Origin: Diadophis punctatus similis
Taxonomy: Eukaryota; Chordata; Lepidosauria; Squamata; Dipsadidae
Direction: 5' to 3'
Length of the DNA: 64,000 nt
Assembly: GCA_023053685.1 (NCBI GenBank)
Contig: JALIGW010000057.1
Coordinates: forward strand, 2,840,710-2,904,709
Positions 50,219-61,553 of the stretch are shown in pieces; position 1 is the stretch's first letter; each line of letters begins with the position of its first letter. The notes under the pieces are model-generated. The model was not told the DNA's origin, ran no database searches, and saw nothing but the letters and a program-made list of their open reading frames with translations. Position numbers and translations under genes: made by a program.

Positions 50219-50362
50219 TTTACATTTTCCAGATGTGCACAAGCAGAGTTCCAGTATTATGCTGAAATCTGCCTCTGCATTTTCCCTCTAGCTGACATTT
50301 TCCAGATGTGCGGAAGCAGAGTTCAAAGATTATGCTGAAATCTGCCTCTGCATTTTCTTTCT

Positions 50363-53300
50363 CGCTGACATTTTGTAGATGTGTGGAAGCAGAGTTCCAA
50401 GATTATGCTGAAATCTACGACATCAATTTCTCTCTAGCTTACATTTTCTAGATGTGCAGAAGCAGAGTTCCAGCATTATGCTGAAATCTGCCACATAAAC
50501 TTCTCTCTAGCTGACATTTTCCAGATGTGCAGAAGCAGAGTTCAAATATTATGCTCAAATCTACCATATCAATTTCTCTCTAGCTGACATTTGCCAGATG
50601 TGAAGAAGCAGAGTTCCAGGATTGTGCTGAAAACCACCACATCAATTTCTCTCTAGCTGACATTTGCCAGATGTGCAGAAGCAGAGTTCCAGGATTATGC
50701 TGAAATGTGCCTTGCAATTTCTCTCTAGCTGACTTTTCCAGATGTGAAGAAGCAGAGTTCAAACATTATGCTGAAATCTACCACAACAATTTCTCTCTAG
50801 CTGACATTTGCCAGATGTGCAGAAGCAGAGTTCCAGGATTATGCTGAAATCTACCACATCAATTTCTCTCTAGCTGACATTTTCCAGATGTGCAGAAGCA
50901 GAGTTCCAAGATTATGCTGAAATCTGCCTTGCAATTTCTCTCTAGCTGACATTTTCCAGATGAGCGCAAGCAGAGTTCAAAGATTATGGTGAACTCTACC
51001 ACATCAATTTCTCTCTAGCTTACATTTTCCAGATGTGCACAAGCAGATTTCCAGGATTATGCTGAAATCTGCCTCTGCATTTTCCCTCTAGCTGACATTT
51101 TCCAGATGTGTGGAAGCAGAGTTCCAGGATTATGCTGAAATCTGCCTTGCAATTTTTCTCCAGGTGAAAATTTCCAGATGTGGACAAGCAGAGTTCAAAG
51201 ACTATGCTGAAATCTAACACATCAATTTCTCTCTTGCTGACATTTTCCAGATGTGCAGAAGCAGAGTTCCAGGATTATGCTGAAATCTGCCTCTGCATTT
51301 TCCCTCTAGCTGACATTTTCCAGATGTGCGGAAGCAGAGTTCAAAGATTATGCTGAAATCTACCACATCAATTTTCTAGCTTACATTTTCCAGATGTGCA
51401 GAAGCAGAGTTCCAGGATTATGCTGAAATCTGCCTTGCAATTATTCTCTAGCTGACATTTTCCAGATGTTCGGAAGCAGAGAGCAAAGATTATGCTGAAA
51501 TATACCACATAATTTTTCCCCAGCTGACATTTTCCAGATGTACAGAAGCAGAGTTCAAAGATTATGCTGAAATCTACCACATCAATTTCTCTCTAGCTGA
51601 CATTTGCCAGATGTGAAGAAGCAGAGTTCCAGGATTGTGCTGAAATCTACCATACCAATTTCTCTCTAGCTGACATTTGCCAGATGTGAAGAAGCAGAGT
51701 TCCAGGATTGTGCTGAAAACCACCACATCAATTTCTCTCTAGCTGACATTTGCCAGGTGTGCAGAAGCAGAGTTCCAGGATTATGCTGAAATCAGCCTCT
51801 CCATTTTCTCTCTAGCTGACATTTTCCAGATGTGCGGAAGCAGAGTTCAAAGATTATGCTGAAATCTGCCTTGCAATTTGTCTCCAAGTGAAATTTTCCA
51901 GATGTGGAGAAGCAGAGTTCAGAGATTATGCTGAAATCTACCACATCAATCTCTCTCTAGCTGACTTTTCCAGATGTGCAGAAGCAGAGTTCCAGCATTA
52001 TGCTGAAATCTACCACATCAATTTCTCTCTAGCTGACATTTTCCAGATGTGAGGAAGCAGTGTTCCAGGATTATGCTGAAATCAGCCTCTGCATTTTCTC
52101 TCTAGCTGACATTTTCCAGATGTGCAGAAGCAGAGTTCAAAGATTATGCTGAAATCTGCCTTGCAATTTCTCTCTAGCTGACATTTTCCAGATGAGCGCA
52201 AGCAGAGTTCAAAGATTATGGTGAACTCTACCACATCAATTTCTCTCTAGCTTACATTTTCCAGATGTGATGAAGCAGAGTTCAAAGATTATGCTGAAAT
52301 CTAACACATCAATTTCTCTCTAGCTGAAATTTTCTAGATGTGCACAAGCAGAGTTCCAGGATTATGCTGAAATCTGCCTCTGCATTTTCCCTCTAGCTGA
52401 CATTTTCCAGATGTGAAGAAGCAGAGTTCAAAGATTCTGCTGAAATCTACCACATAAATTCCTATCTAGCTGACATTTTTCAGTTGTGCTGAAGCAGAGT
52501 TCCAGGATTATGCTGAAATCAGCCTCTGCATTTTCTCTCTAGCTGACATTCTCCAGATGTGCTGAAGCAGAGTTCAAAGATTATGGTGAAATCTACCACA
52601 TCAATTTCTCTCTAGCTGACATTTGCCAGGTGTGCAGAAGCAGAGTTCCAGGATTATGCTGAAATCAGCCTCTCCATTTTCTCTCTAGCTGACATTTTCC
52701 AGATGTGCGGAAGCAGAGTTCAAAGATTATGCTGAAATCTGCCTTGCAATTTGTCTCCAAGTGAAATTTTCCAGATGTGGAGAAGCAGAGTTCAGAGATT
52801 ATGCTGAAATCTACCACATCAATCTCTCTCTAGCTGACTTTTCCAGATGTGCAGAAGCAGAGTTCCAGCATTATGCTGAAATCTACCACATCAATTTCTC
52901 TCTAGCTGACATTTTCCAGATGTGAGGAAGCAGTGTTCCAGGATTATGCTGAAATCAGCCTCTGCATTTTCTCTCTAGCTGACATTTTCCAGATGTGCAG
53001 AAGCAGAGTTCAAAGATTATGCTGAAATCTGCCTTGCAATTTCTCTCTAGCTGACATTTTCCAGATGAGCGCAAGCAGAGTTCAAAGATTATGGTGAACT
53101 CTACCACATCAATTTCTCTCTAGCTTACATTTTCCAGATGTGCAGAAGCAGAGTTCAAAGATTATGCTGAAATCTACCACATCAATTTCTCTCTAGCTGA
53201 CATTTGCCAGATGTGCAGAAGCAGAGTTCCAGGATTATGCTGAAATCTACCACATCAATTTCTCTCTAGCTGACATTTTCCAGATGTGCAGAAGCAGAGT

Positions 53301-55446
53301 TCCAAGATTATGCTGAAATCTGCCTTGCAATTTCTCTCTAGCTGACATTTTCCAGATGAGCGCAAGCAGAGTTCAAAGATTATGGTGAACTCTACCACAT
53401 CAATTTCTCTCTAGCTTACATTTTCCAGATGTGCACAAGCAGATTTCCAGGATTATGCTGAAATCTGCCTCTGCATTTTCCCTCTGGCTGACATTTTCCA
53501 GATGTGTGGAAGCAGAGTTCCAGGATTATGCTGAAATCTGCCTTGCAATTTTTCTCCAGGTGAAAATTTCCAGATGTGGACAAGCAGAGTTCAAAGACTA
53601 TGCTGAAATCTAACACATCAATTTCTCTCTTGCTGACATTTTCCAGATGTGCAGAAGCAGAGTTCCAGGATTATGCTGAAATCTGCCTCTGCATTTTCCC
53701 TCTAGCTGACATTTTCCAGATGTGCAGAAGCAGAGTTCAAAGATTATGCTGAAATCTACCACATCAATTTTCTAGCTTACATTTTCCAGATGTGCAGAAG
53801 CAGAGTTCCAGGATTATGCTGAAATCTGCCTTGCAATTATTCTCTAGCTGACATTTTCCAGATGTTCGGAAGCAGAGAGCAAAGATTATGCTGAAATATA
53901 CCACATAATTTTCCCCAGCTGACATTTTCCAGATGTACAGAAGCAGAGTTCAAAGATTATGCTGAAATCTACCACATCAATTTCTCTCTAGCTGACATTT
54001 GCCAGATGTGAAGAAGCAGAGTTCCAGGATTGTGCTGAAATCTACCATACCAATTTCTCTCTAGCTGACATTTGCCAGATGTGAAGAAGCAGAGTTCCAG
54101 GATTGTGCTGAAAACCACCACATCAATTTCTCTCTAGCTGACATTTGCCAGGTGTGCAGAAGCAGAGTTCCAGGATTATGCTGAAATCAGCCTCTCCATT
54201 TTCTCTCTAGCTGACATTTTCCAGATGTGCGGAAGCAGAGTTCAAAGATTATGCTGAAATCTGCCTTGCAATTTGTCTCCAAGTGAAATTTTCCAGATGT
54301 GGAGAAGCAGAGTTCAGAGATTATGCTGAAATCTACCACATCAATCTCTCTCTAGCTGACTTTTCCAGATGTGCAGAAGCAGAGTTCCAGCATTATGCTG
54401 AAATCTACCACATCAATTTCTCTCTAGCTGACATTTTCCAGATGTGAGGAAGCAGTGTTCCAGGATTATGCTGAAATCAGCCTCTGCATTTTCTCTCTAG
54501 CTGACATTTTCCAGATGTGCAGAAGCAGAGTTCAAAGATTATGCTGAAATCTGCCTTGCAATTTCTCTCTAGCTGACATTTTCCAGATGAGCGCAAGCAG
54601 AGTTCAAAGATTATGGTGAACTCTACCACATCAATTTCTCTCTAGCTTACATTTTCCAGATGTGCAGAAGCAGAGTTCAAAGATTATGCTGAAATCTAAC
54701 ACATCAATTTCTCTCTAGCTGAAATTTTCTAGATGTGCACAAGCAGAGTTCCAGGATTATGCTGAAATCTGCCTCTGCATTTTCCCTCTAGCTGACATTT
54801 TCCAGATGTGAAGAAGCAGAGTTCAAAGATTCTGCTGAAATCTACCACATAAATTCCTATCTAGCTGACATTTTTCAGTTGTGCTGAAGCAGAGTTCCAG
54901 GATTATGCTGAAATCAGCCTCTGCATTTTCTCTCTAGCTGACATTCTCCAGATGTGCTGAAGCAGAGTTCAAAGATTATGGTGAACTCTACCACATCAAT
55001 TTCTCTCTAGCTTACATTTTCCAGATGTGCAGAAGCAGAGTTCAAAGATTATGCTGAAATCTAACACATCAATTTCTCTCTAGCTGAAATTTTCTAGATG
55101 TGCAAAAGCAGAGTTCCAGGATTATGCTGAAATCTGCCTCTGCATTTTCCCTCTAGCTGACATTTTCCAGATGTGCGGAAGCAGAGTTCCAGGATTATGC
55201 TGAAATCAGCCTCTGCATTTTCTCTCTAGCTGACATTTTCCAGATGTGCAGAAGCAGAGTTCCAGGATTATGCTGAAATCTACCACATCAATTTCTCTCT
55301 AGTTTACATTTTCCAGATGTGCACAAGCAGAGTTCCAGTATTATGCTGAAATCTGCCTCTGCATTTTCCCTCTAGCTGACATTTTCCAGATGTGCGGAAG
55401 CAGAGTTCAAAGATTATGCTGAAATCTGCCTCTGCATTTTCTTTCT
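50363..55446 (+). repeat. Right-domain double interval, 5084 bp, with 873-bp duplication
   Basis: One CGCTGACATTTTG marker is missing here, so the interval is about twice as long as usual. A 12-monomer segment is repeated at 873 bp: TGCCAGGTGTG at 51751 and 52624, with CCTCTCCATTTTC, GTCTCCAAGTG and GTGAGGAAGC following in both. The second copy ends near 53170, where a CTACCACATC monomer replaces CTAACACATC and the array jumps to a later part of the unit. Private variants include GTGATGAAGC near 52267 and CCCTCTGGCTGAC near 53480. Confidence 0.84.
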
Positions 55447-56538
55447 CGCTGACATTTTGTAGATGTGTGGAAGCAGAGTTCCAAGATTATGCTGAAATCT
55501 ACGACATCAATTTCTCTCTAGCTTACATTTTCTAGATGTGCAGAAGCAGAGTTCCAGCATTATGCTGAAATCTGCCACATAAACTTCTCTCTAGCTGACA
55601 TTTTCCAGATGTGCAGAAGCAGAGTTCAAATATTATGCTCAAATCTACCATATCAATTTCTCTCTAGCTGACATTTGCCAGATGTGAAGAAGCAGAGTTC
55701 CAGGATTGTGCTGAGAACCACCACATCAATTTCTCTCTAGCTGACATTTGCCAGATGTGCAGAAGCAGAGTTCCAGGATTATGCTGAAATGTGCCTTGCA
55801 ATTTCTCTCTAGCTGACTTTTTCAGATGTGAAGAAGCAGAGTTCAAACATTATGCTGAAATCTACCACATCAATTTCTCTCTAGCTGACATTTGCCAGAT
55901 GTGCAGAAGCAGAGTTCCAGGATTATGCTGAAATCTACCACATAAATTTCTCTCTAGCTGACATTTTCCAGATGTGCAGAAGCAGAGTTCCAAGATTATG
56001 CTGAAATCTGCCTTGCAATTTCTCTCTAGCTGACATTCTCCAGATGTGCTGAAGCAGAGTTCAAAGATTATGGTGAACTCTACCACATCAATTTCTCTCT
56101 AGCTTACATTTTCCAGATGTGCAGAAGCAGAGTTCAAAGATTATGCTGAAATCTAACACATCAATTTCTCTCTAGCTGAAATTTTCTAGATGTGCAAAAG
56201 CAGAGTTCCAGGATTATGCTGAAATCTGCCTCTGCATTTTCCCTCTAGCTGACATTTTCCAGATGTGCGGAAGCAGAGTTCCAGGATTATGCTGAAATCA
56301 GCCTCTGCATTTTCTCTCTAGCTGACATTTTCCAGATGTGCAGAAGCAGAGTTCCAGGATTATGCTGAAATCTACCACATCAATTTCTCTCTAGTTTACA
56401 TTTTCCAGATGTGCACAAGCAGAGTTCCAGTATTATGCTGAAATCTGCCTCTGCATTTTCCCTCTAGCTGACATTTTCCAGATGTGCGGAAGCAGAGTTC
56501 AAAGATTATGCTGAAATCTGCCTCTGCATTTTCTTTCT
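55447..56538 (+). repeat. 15-monomer interval, 1092 bp, from an adjacent duplication
   Basis: Marker spacing of 1092 bp (15 x 72.8) reflects a direct duplication whose copies run from about 54941 to 56032 and 56033 to 57124. Shared private variants are CTGAGAACC (55711 and 56803), GACTTTTTCAGATG (about 55816 and 56908) and CACATAAATTTCTCTC near 55940 and 57032. The junction at 56033 is ACATTCTCCAGATGTGC, identical to the sequence at 54941. Confidence 0.87.
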
Positions 56539-58357
56539 CGCTGACATTTTGTAGATGTGTGGAAGCAGAGTTCCAAGATTATGCTGAAATCTACGACATC
56601 AATTTCTCTCTAGCTTACATTTTCTAGATGTGCAGAAGCAGAGTTCCAGCATTATGCTGAAATCTGCCACATAAACTTCTCTCTAGCTGACATTTTCCAG
56701 ATGTGCAGAAGCAGAGTTCAAATATTATGCTCAAATCTACCATATCAATTTCTCTCTAGCTGACATTTGCCAGATGTGAAGAAGCAGAGTTCCAGGATTG
56801 TGCTGAGAACCACCACATCAATTTCTCTCTAGCTGACATTTGCCAGATGTGCAGAAGCAGAGTTCCAGGATTATGCTGAAATGTGCCTTGCAATTTCTCT
56901 CTAGCTGACTTTTTCAGATGTGAAGAAGCAGAGTTCAAACATTATGCTGAAATCTACCACATCAATTTCTCTCTAGCTGACATTTGCCAGATGTGCAGAA
57001 GCAGAGTTCCAGGATTATGCTGAAATCTACCACATAAATTTCTCTCTAGCTGACATTTTCCAGATGTGCAGAAGCAGAGTTCCAAGATTATGCTGAAATC
57101 TGCCTTGCAATTTCTCTCTAGCTGACATTTTCCAGATGAGCGAAAGCAGAGTTCAAAGATTATGCTGAAATCTGCCTTGCAATTTGTCTCCAAGTGAAAT
57201 TTTCCAGATGTGGAGAAGCAGAGTTCAGAGATTATGCTGAAATCTACCACATCAATCTCTCTCTAGCTGACTTTTCCAGATGTGCAGAAGCAGAGTTCCA
57301 GCATTATGCTGAAATCTACCACATCAATTTCTCTCTAGCTGACATTTTCCAGATGTGAGGAAGCAGTGTTCCAGGATTATGCTGAAATCAGCCTCTGCAT
57401 TTTCTCTCTAGCTGACATTTTCCAGATGTGCAGAAGCAGAGTTCAAAGATTATGCTGAAATCTGCCTTGCAATTTCTCTCTAGCTGACATTTTCCAGATG
57501 AGCGCAAGCAGAGTTCAAAGATTATGGTGAACTCTACCACATCAATTTCTCTCTAGCTTACATTTTCCAGATGTGCAGAAGCAGAGTTCAAAGATTATGC
57601 TGAAATCTAACACATCAATTTCTCTCTAGCTGAAATTTTCTAGATGTGCACAAGCAGAGTTCCAGGATTATGCTGAAATCTGCCTCTGCATTTTCCCTCT
57701 AGCTGACATTTTCCAGATGTGAAGAAGCAGAGTTCAAAGATTCTGCTGAAATCTACCAGATAAATTCCTATGTAGCTGACATTTTTCAGTTGTGCTGAAG
57801 CAGAGTTCCAGGATTATGCTGAAATCAGCCTCTGCATTTTCTCTCTAGCTGACATTCTCCAGATGTGCTGAAGCAGAGTTCAAAGATTATGGTGAACTCT
57901 ACCACATCAATTTCTCTCTAGCTTACATTTTCCAGATGTGTGGAAGCAGAGTTCAAAGATTATGCTGAAATCTAACACATCAATTTCTCTCTAGCTGAAA
58001 TTTTCTAGATGTGCAAAAGCAGAGTTCCAGGATTATGCTGAAATCTGCCTCTGCATTTTCCCTCTAGCTGACATTTTCCAGATGTGCGGAAGCAGAGTTC
58101 CAGGATTATGCTGAAATCAGCCTCTGCATTTTCTCTCTAGCTGACATTTTCCAGATGTGCAGAAGCAGAGTTCCAGGATTATGCTGAAATCTACCACATC
58201 AATTTCTCTCTAGTTTACATTTTCCAGATGTGCACAAGCAGAGTTCCAGTATTATGCTGAAATCTGCCTCTGCATTTTCCCTCTAGCTGACATTTTCCAG
58301 ATGTGCGGAAGCAGAGTTCAAAGATTATGCTGAAATCTGCCTCTGCATTTTCTTTCT
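56539..58357 (+). repeat. Right-domain HOR interval, 25 monomers (1819 bp)
   Basis: It begins in the second copy of the 1092-bp duplication and continues with block D-like monomers. Private markers include GAGCGAAAGC at 57138, CTACCAGATAAATTCC near 57753 and GTGTGGAAGCAGAGTTCAAAG near 57938. All three recur 5015 bp downstream, so this unit and 61554-63340 share a recent origin despite the units between them. Confidence 0.86.
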
Positions 58358-60896
58358 CGCTGACATTTTGTAGATGTGTGGAAGCAGAGTTCCAAGATTA
58401 TGCTGAAATCTATGACATCAATTTCTCTCTAGCTTACATTTTCTAGATGTGCAGAAGCAGAGTTCCAGCATTATGCTGAAATCTGCCACATAAACTTCTC
58501 TCTAGCTGACATTTTCCAGATGTGCAGAAGCAGAGTTCAAATATTATGCTTAAATCTACCATATCAATTTCTCTCTAGCTGACATTTGCCAGATGTGAAG
58601 AAGCAGAGTTCCAGGATTGTGCTGAAAACCACCACATCAATTTCTCTCTAGCTGACATTTGCCAGATGTGCAGAAGCAGAGTTCCAGGATTATGCTGAAA
58701 TGTGCCTTGCAATTTCTCTCTAGCTGACTTTTCCAGATGTGAAGAAGCAGAGTTCAAACATTATGCTGAAATCTACCACATCAATTTCTCTCTAGCTGAC
58801 ATTTGCCAGATGTGCAGAAGCAGAGTTCCAGGATTATGCTGAAATCTACCACATCAATTTCTCTCTAGCTGACATTTTCCAGATGTGCAGAAGCAGAGTT
58901 CCAAGATTATGCTGAAATCTGCCTTGCAATTTCTCTCTAGCTGACATTTTCCAGATGAGCGCAGAGTTCAAAGATTATGGTGAACTCTACCACATCAATT
59001 TCTCTCTAGCTTACATTTTCCAGATGTGCACAAGCAGATTTCCAGGATTATGCTGAAATCTGCCTCTGCATTTTCCCTCTAGCTGACATTTTCCAGATGT
59101 GTGGAAGCAGAGTTCCAGGATTATGCTGAAATCTGCCTTGCAATTTTTCTCCAGGTGAAAATTTCCAGATGTGGACAAGCAGAGTTCAAAGACTATGCTG
59201 AAATCTAACACATCAATTTCTCTCTTGCTGACATTTTCCAGATGTGCAGAAGCAGAGTTCCAGGATTATGCTGAAATCTGCCTCTGCATTTTCCCTCTAG
59301 CTGACATTTTCCAGATGTGCGGAAGCAGAGTTCAAAGATTATGCTGAAATCTACCACATCAAATTTCTAGCTTACATTTTCCAGATGTGCAGAAGCAGAG
59401 TTCCAGGATTATGCTGAAATCTGCCTTGCAATTATTCTCTAGCTGACATTTTCCAGATGTTCGGAAGCAGAGAGCAAAGATTATGCTGAAATATACCACA
59501 TAAATTTTCCCCAGCTGACATTTTCCAGATGTACAGAAGCAGAGTTCAAAGATTATGCTGAAATCTACCACATCAATTTCTCTCTAGCTGACATTTGCCA
59601 GGTGTGCAGAAGCAGAGTTCCAGGATTATGCTGAAATCAGCCTCTCCATTTTCTCTCTAGCTGACATTTTCCAGATGTGCGGAAGCAGAGTTCAAAGATT
59701 ATGCTGAAATCTGCCTTGCAATTTGTCTCCAAGTGAAATTTTCCAGATGTGGAGAAGCAGAGTTCAGAGATTATGCTGAAATCTACCACATCAATCTCTC
59801 TCTAGCTGACTTTTCCAGATGTGCAGAAGCAGAGTTCCAGCATTATGCTGAAATCTACCACATCAATTTCTCTCTAGCTGACATTTTCCAGATGTGAGGA
59901 AGCAGTGTTCCAGGATTATGCTGAAATCAGCCTCTGCATTTTCTCTCTAGCTGACATTTTCCAGATGTGCAGAAGCAGAGTTCAAAGATTATGCTGAAAT
60001 CTGCCTTGCAATTTCTCTCTAGCTGACATTTTCCAGATGAGCGCAAGCAGAGTTCAAAGATTATGGTGAACTCTACCACATCAATTTCTCTCTAGCTTAC
60101 ATTTTCCAGATGTGCATAAGCAGAGTTCAAAGATTATGCTGAAATCTAACACATCAATTTCTCTCTAGCTGAAATTTTCTAGATGTGCACAAGCAGAGTT
60201 CCAGGATTATGCTGAAATCTGCCTCTGCATTTTCCCTCTAGCTGACATTTTCCAGATGTGAAGAAGCAGAGTTCAAAGATTCTGCTGAAATCTACCACAT
60301 AAATTCCTATCTAGCTGACATTTTTCAGTTGTGCTGAAGCAGAGTTCCAGGATTATGCTGAAATCAGCCTCTGCATTTTCTCTCTAGCTGACATTCTCCA
60401 GATGTGCTGAAGCAGAGTTCAAAGATTATGGTGAACTCTACCACATCAATTTCTCTCTAGCTTACATTTTCCAGATGTGCAGAAGCAGAGTTCAAAGATT
60501 ATGCTGAAATCTAACACATCAATTTCTCTCTAGCTGAAATTTTCTAGATGTGCAAAAGCAGAGTTCCAGGATTATGCTGAAATCTGCCTCTGCATTTTCC
60601 CTCTAGCTGACATTTTCCAGATGTGCGGAAGCAGAGTTCCAGGATTATGCTGAAATCAGCCTCTGCATTTTCTCTCTAGCTGACATTTTCCAGATGTGCA
60701 GAAGCAGAGTTCCAGGATTATGCTGAAATCTACCACATCAATTTCTCTCTAGTTTACATTTTCCAGATGTGCACAAGCAGAGTTCCAGTATTATGCTGAA
60801 ATCTGCCTCTGCATTTTCCCTCTAGCTGACATTTTCCAGATGTGCGGAAGCAGAGTTCAAAGATTATGCTGAAATCTGCCTCTGCATTTTCTTTCT
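58358..60896 (+). repeat. Right-domain HOR interval, 35 monomers (2539 bp)
   Basis: It is six bases shorter than the 2545-bp interval; a visible cause is a small deletion near 58960, where GAGCGCAGAGTTC replaces GAGCGCAAGCAGAGTTC (five bases). Other private variants are CTATGACATC near 58410, ATGCTTAAATC near 58548, CAAATTTCTAGC at about 59360 and GTGCATAAGC near 60113. The general monomer order follows the 46.6-52 kb units. Confidence 0.84.
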
Positions 60897-61553
60897 CGCT
60901 GACATTTTGTAGATGTGTGGAAGCAGAGTTCCAAGATTATGCTGAAATCTACGACATCAATTTCTCTCTAGCTTACATTTTCTAGATGTGCAGAAGCAGA
61001 GTTCCAGCATTATGCTGAAATCTGCCACATAAACTTCTCTCTAGCTGACATTTTCCAGATGTGCAGAAGCAGAGTTCAAATATTATGCTCAAATCTACCA
61101 TATCAATTTCTCTCTAGCTGACATTTTCCAGATGTGAAGAAGCAGAGTTCAAAGATTATGCTGAAATCTAACACATCAATTTCTCTCTAGCTGAAATTTT
61201 CTAGATGTGCAAAAGCAGAGTTCCAGGATTATGCTGAAATCTGCCTCTGCATTTTCCCTCTAGCTGACATTTTCCAGATGTGCGGAAGCAGAGTTCCAGG
61301 ATTATGCTGAAATCAGCCTCTGCATTTTCTCTCTAGCTGACATTTTCCAGATGTGCAGAAGCAGAGTTCCAGGATTATGCTGAAATCTACCACATCAATT
61401 TCTCTCTAGTTTACATTTTCCAGATGTGCACAAGCAGAGTTCCAGTATTATGCTGAAATCTGCCTCTGCATTTTCCCTCTAGCTGACATTTTCCAGATGT
61501 GCGGAAGCAGAGTTCAAAGATTATGCTGAAATCTGCCTCTGCATTTTCTTTCT
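60897..61553 (+). repeat. 9-monomer interval, 657 bp
   Basis: Markers CGCTGACATTTTG at 60897 and 61554 are 657 bp apart, exactly 9 x 73. The junction lies near 61131, where a GATGTGAAGAAGC start is followed by the CTAACACATC monomer, and the array goes back to the GTGCAAAAGC, GTGCGGAAGC, CTCTAGTTTAC series seen a few hundred bases earlier. Confidence 0.85.

Larger units (their letters stand above)
47674..50362 (+). repeat. Right-domain HOR interval, 37 monomers (2689 bp)
   Basis: Several markers recur at exactly 2689 bp: GTGAGGAAGC at 46671, 49360 and 52049, CGCTGACATTTTG at 47674 and 50363, AGGTGAAAAT at 48473 and 51162, and CAATTTTCTAGC at 48680 and 51369. This implies two full adjacent copies (about 46.66-49.35 and 49.35-52.04 kb) plus the start of a third. 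CTACCACAACAATTT near 48090 and 50779 is a private variant shared by the two full copies. CAGCCTCTGC near 49685 replaces the CTGCCTCTGC of copy 1. Confidence 0.87.
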
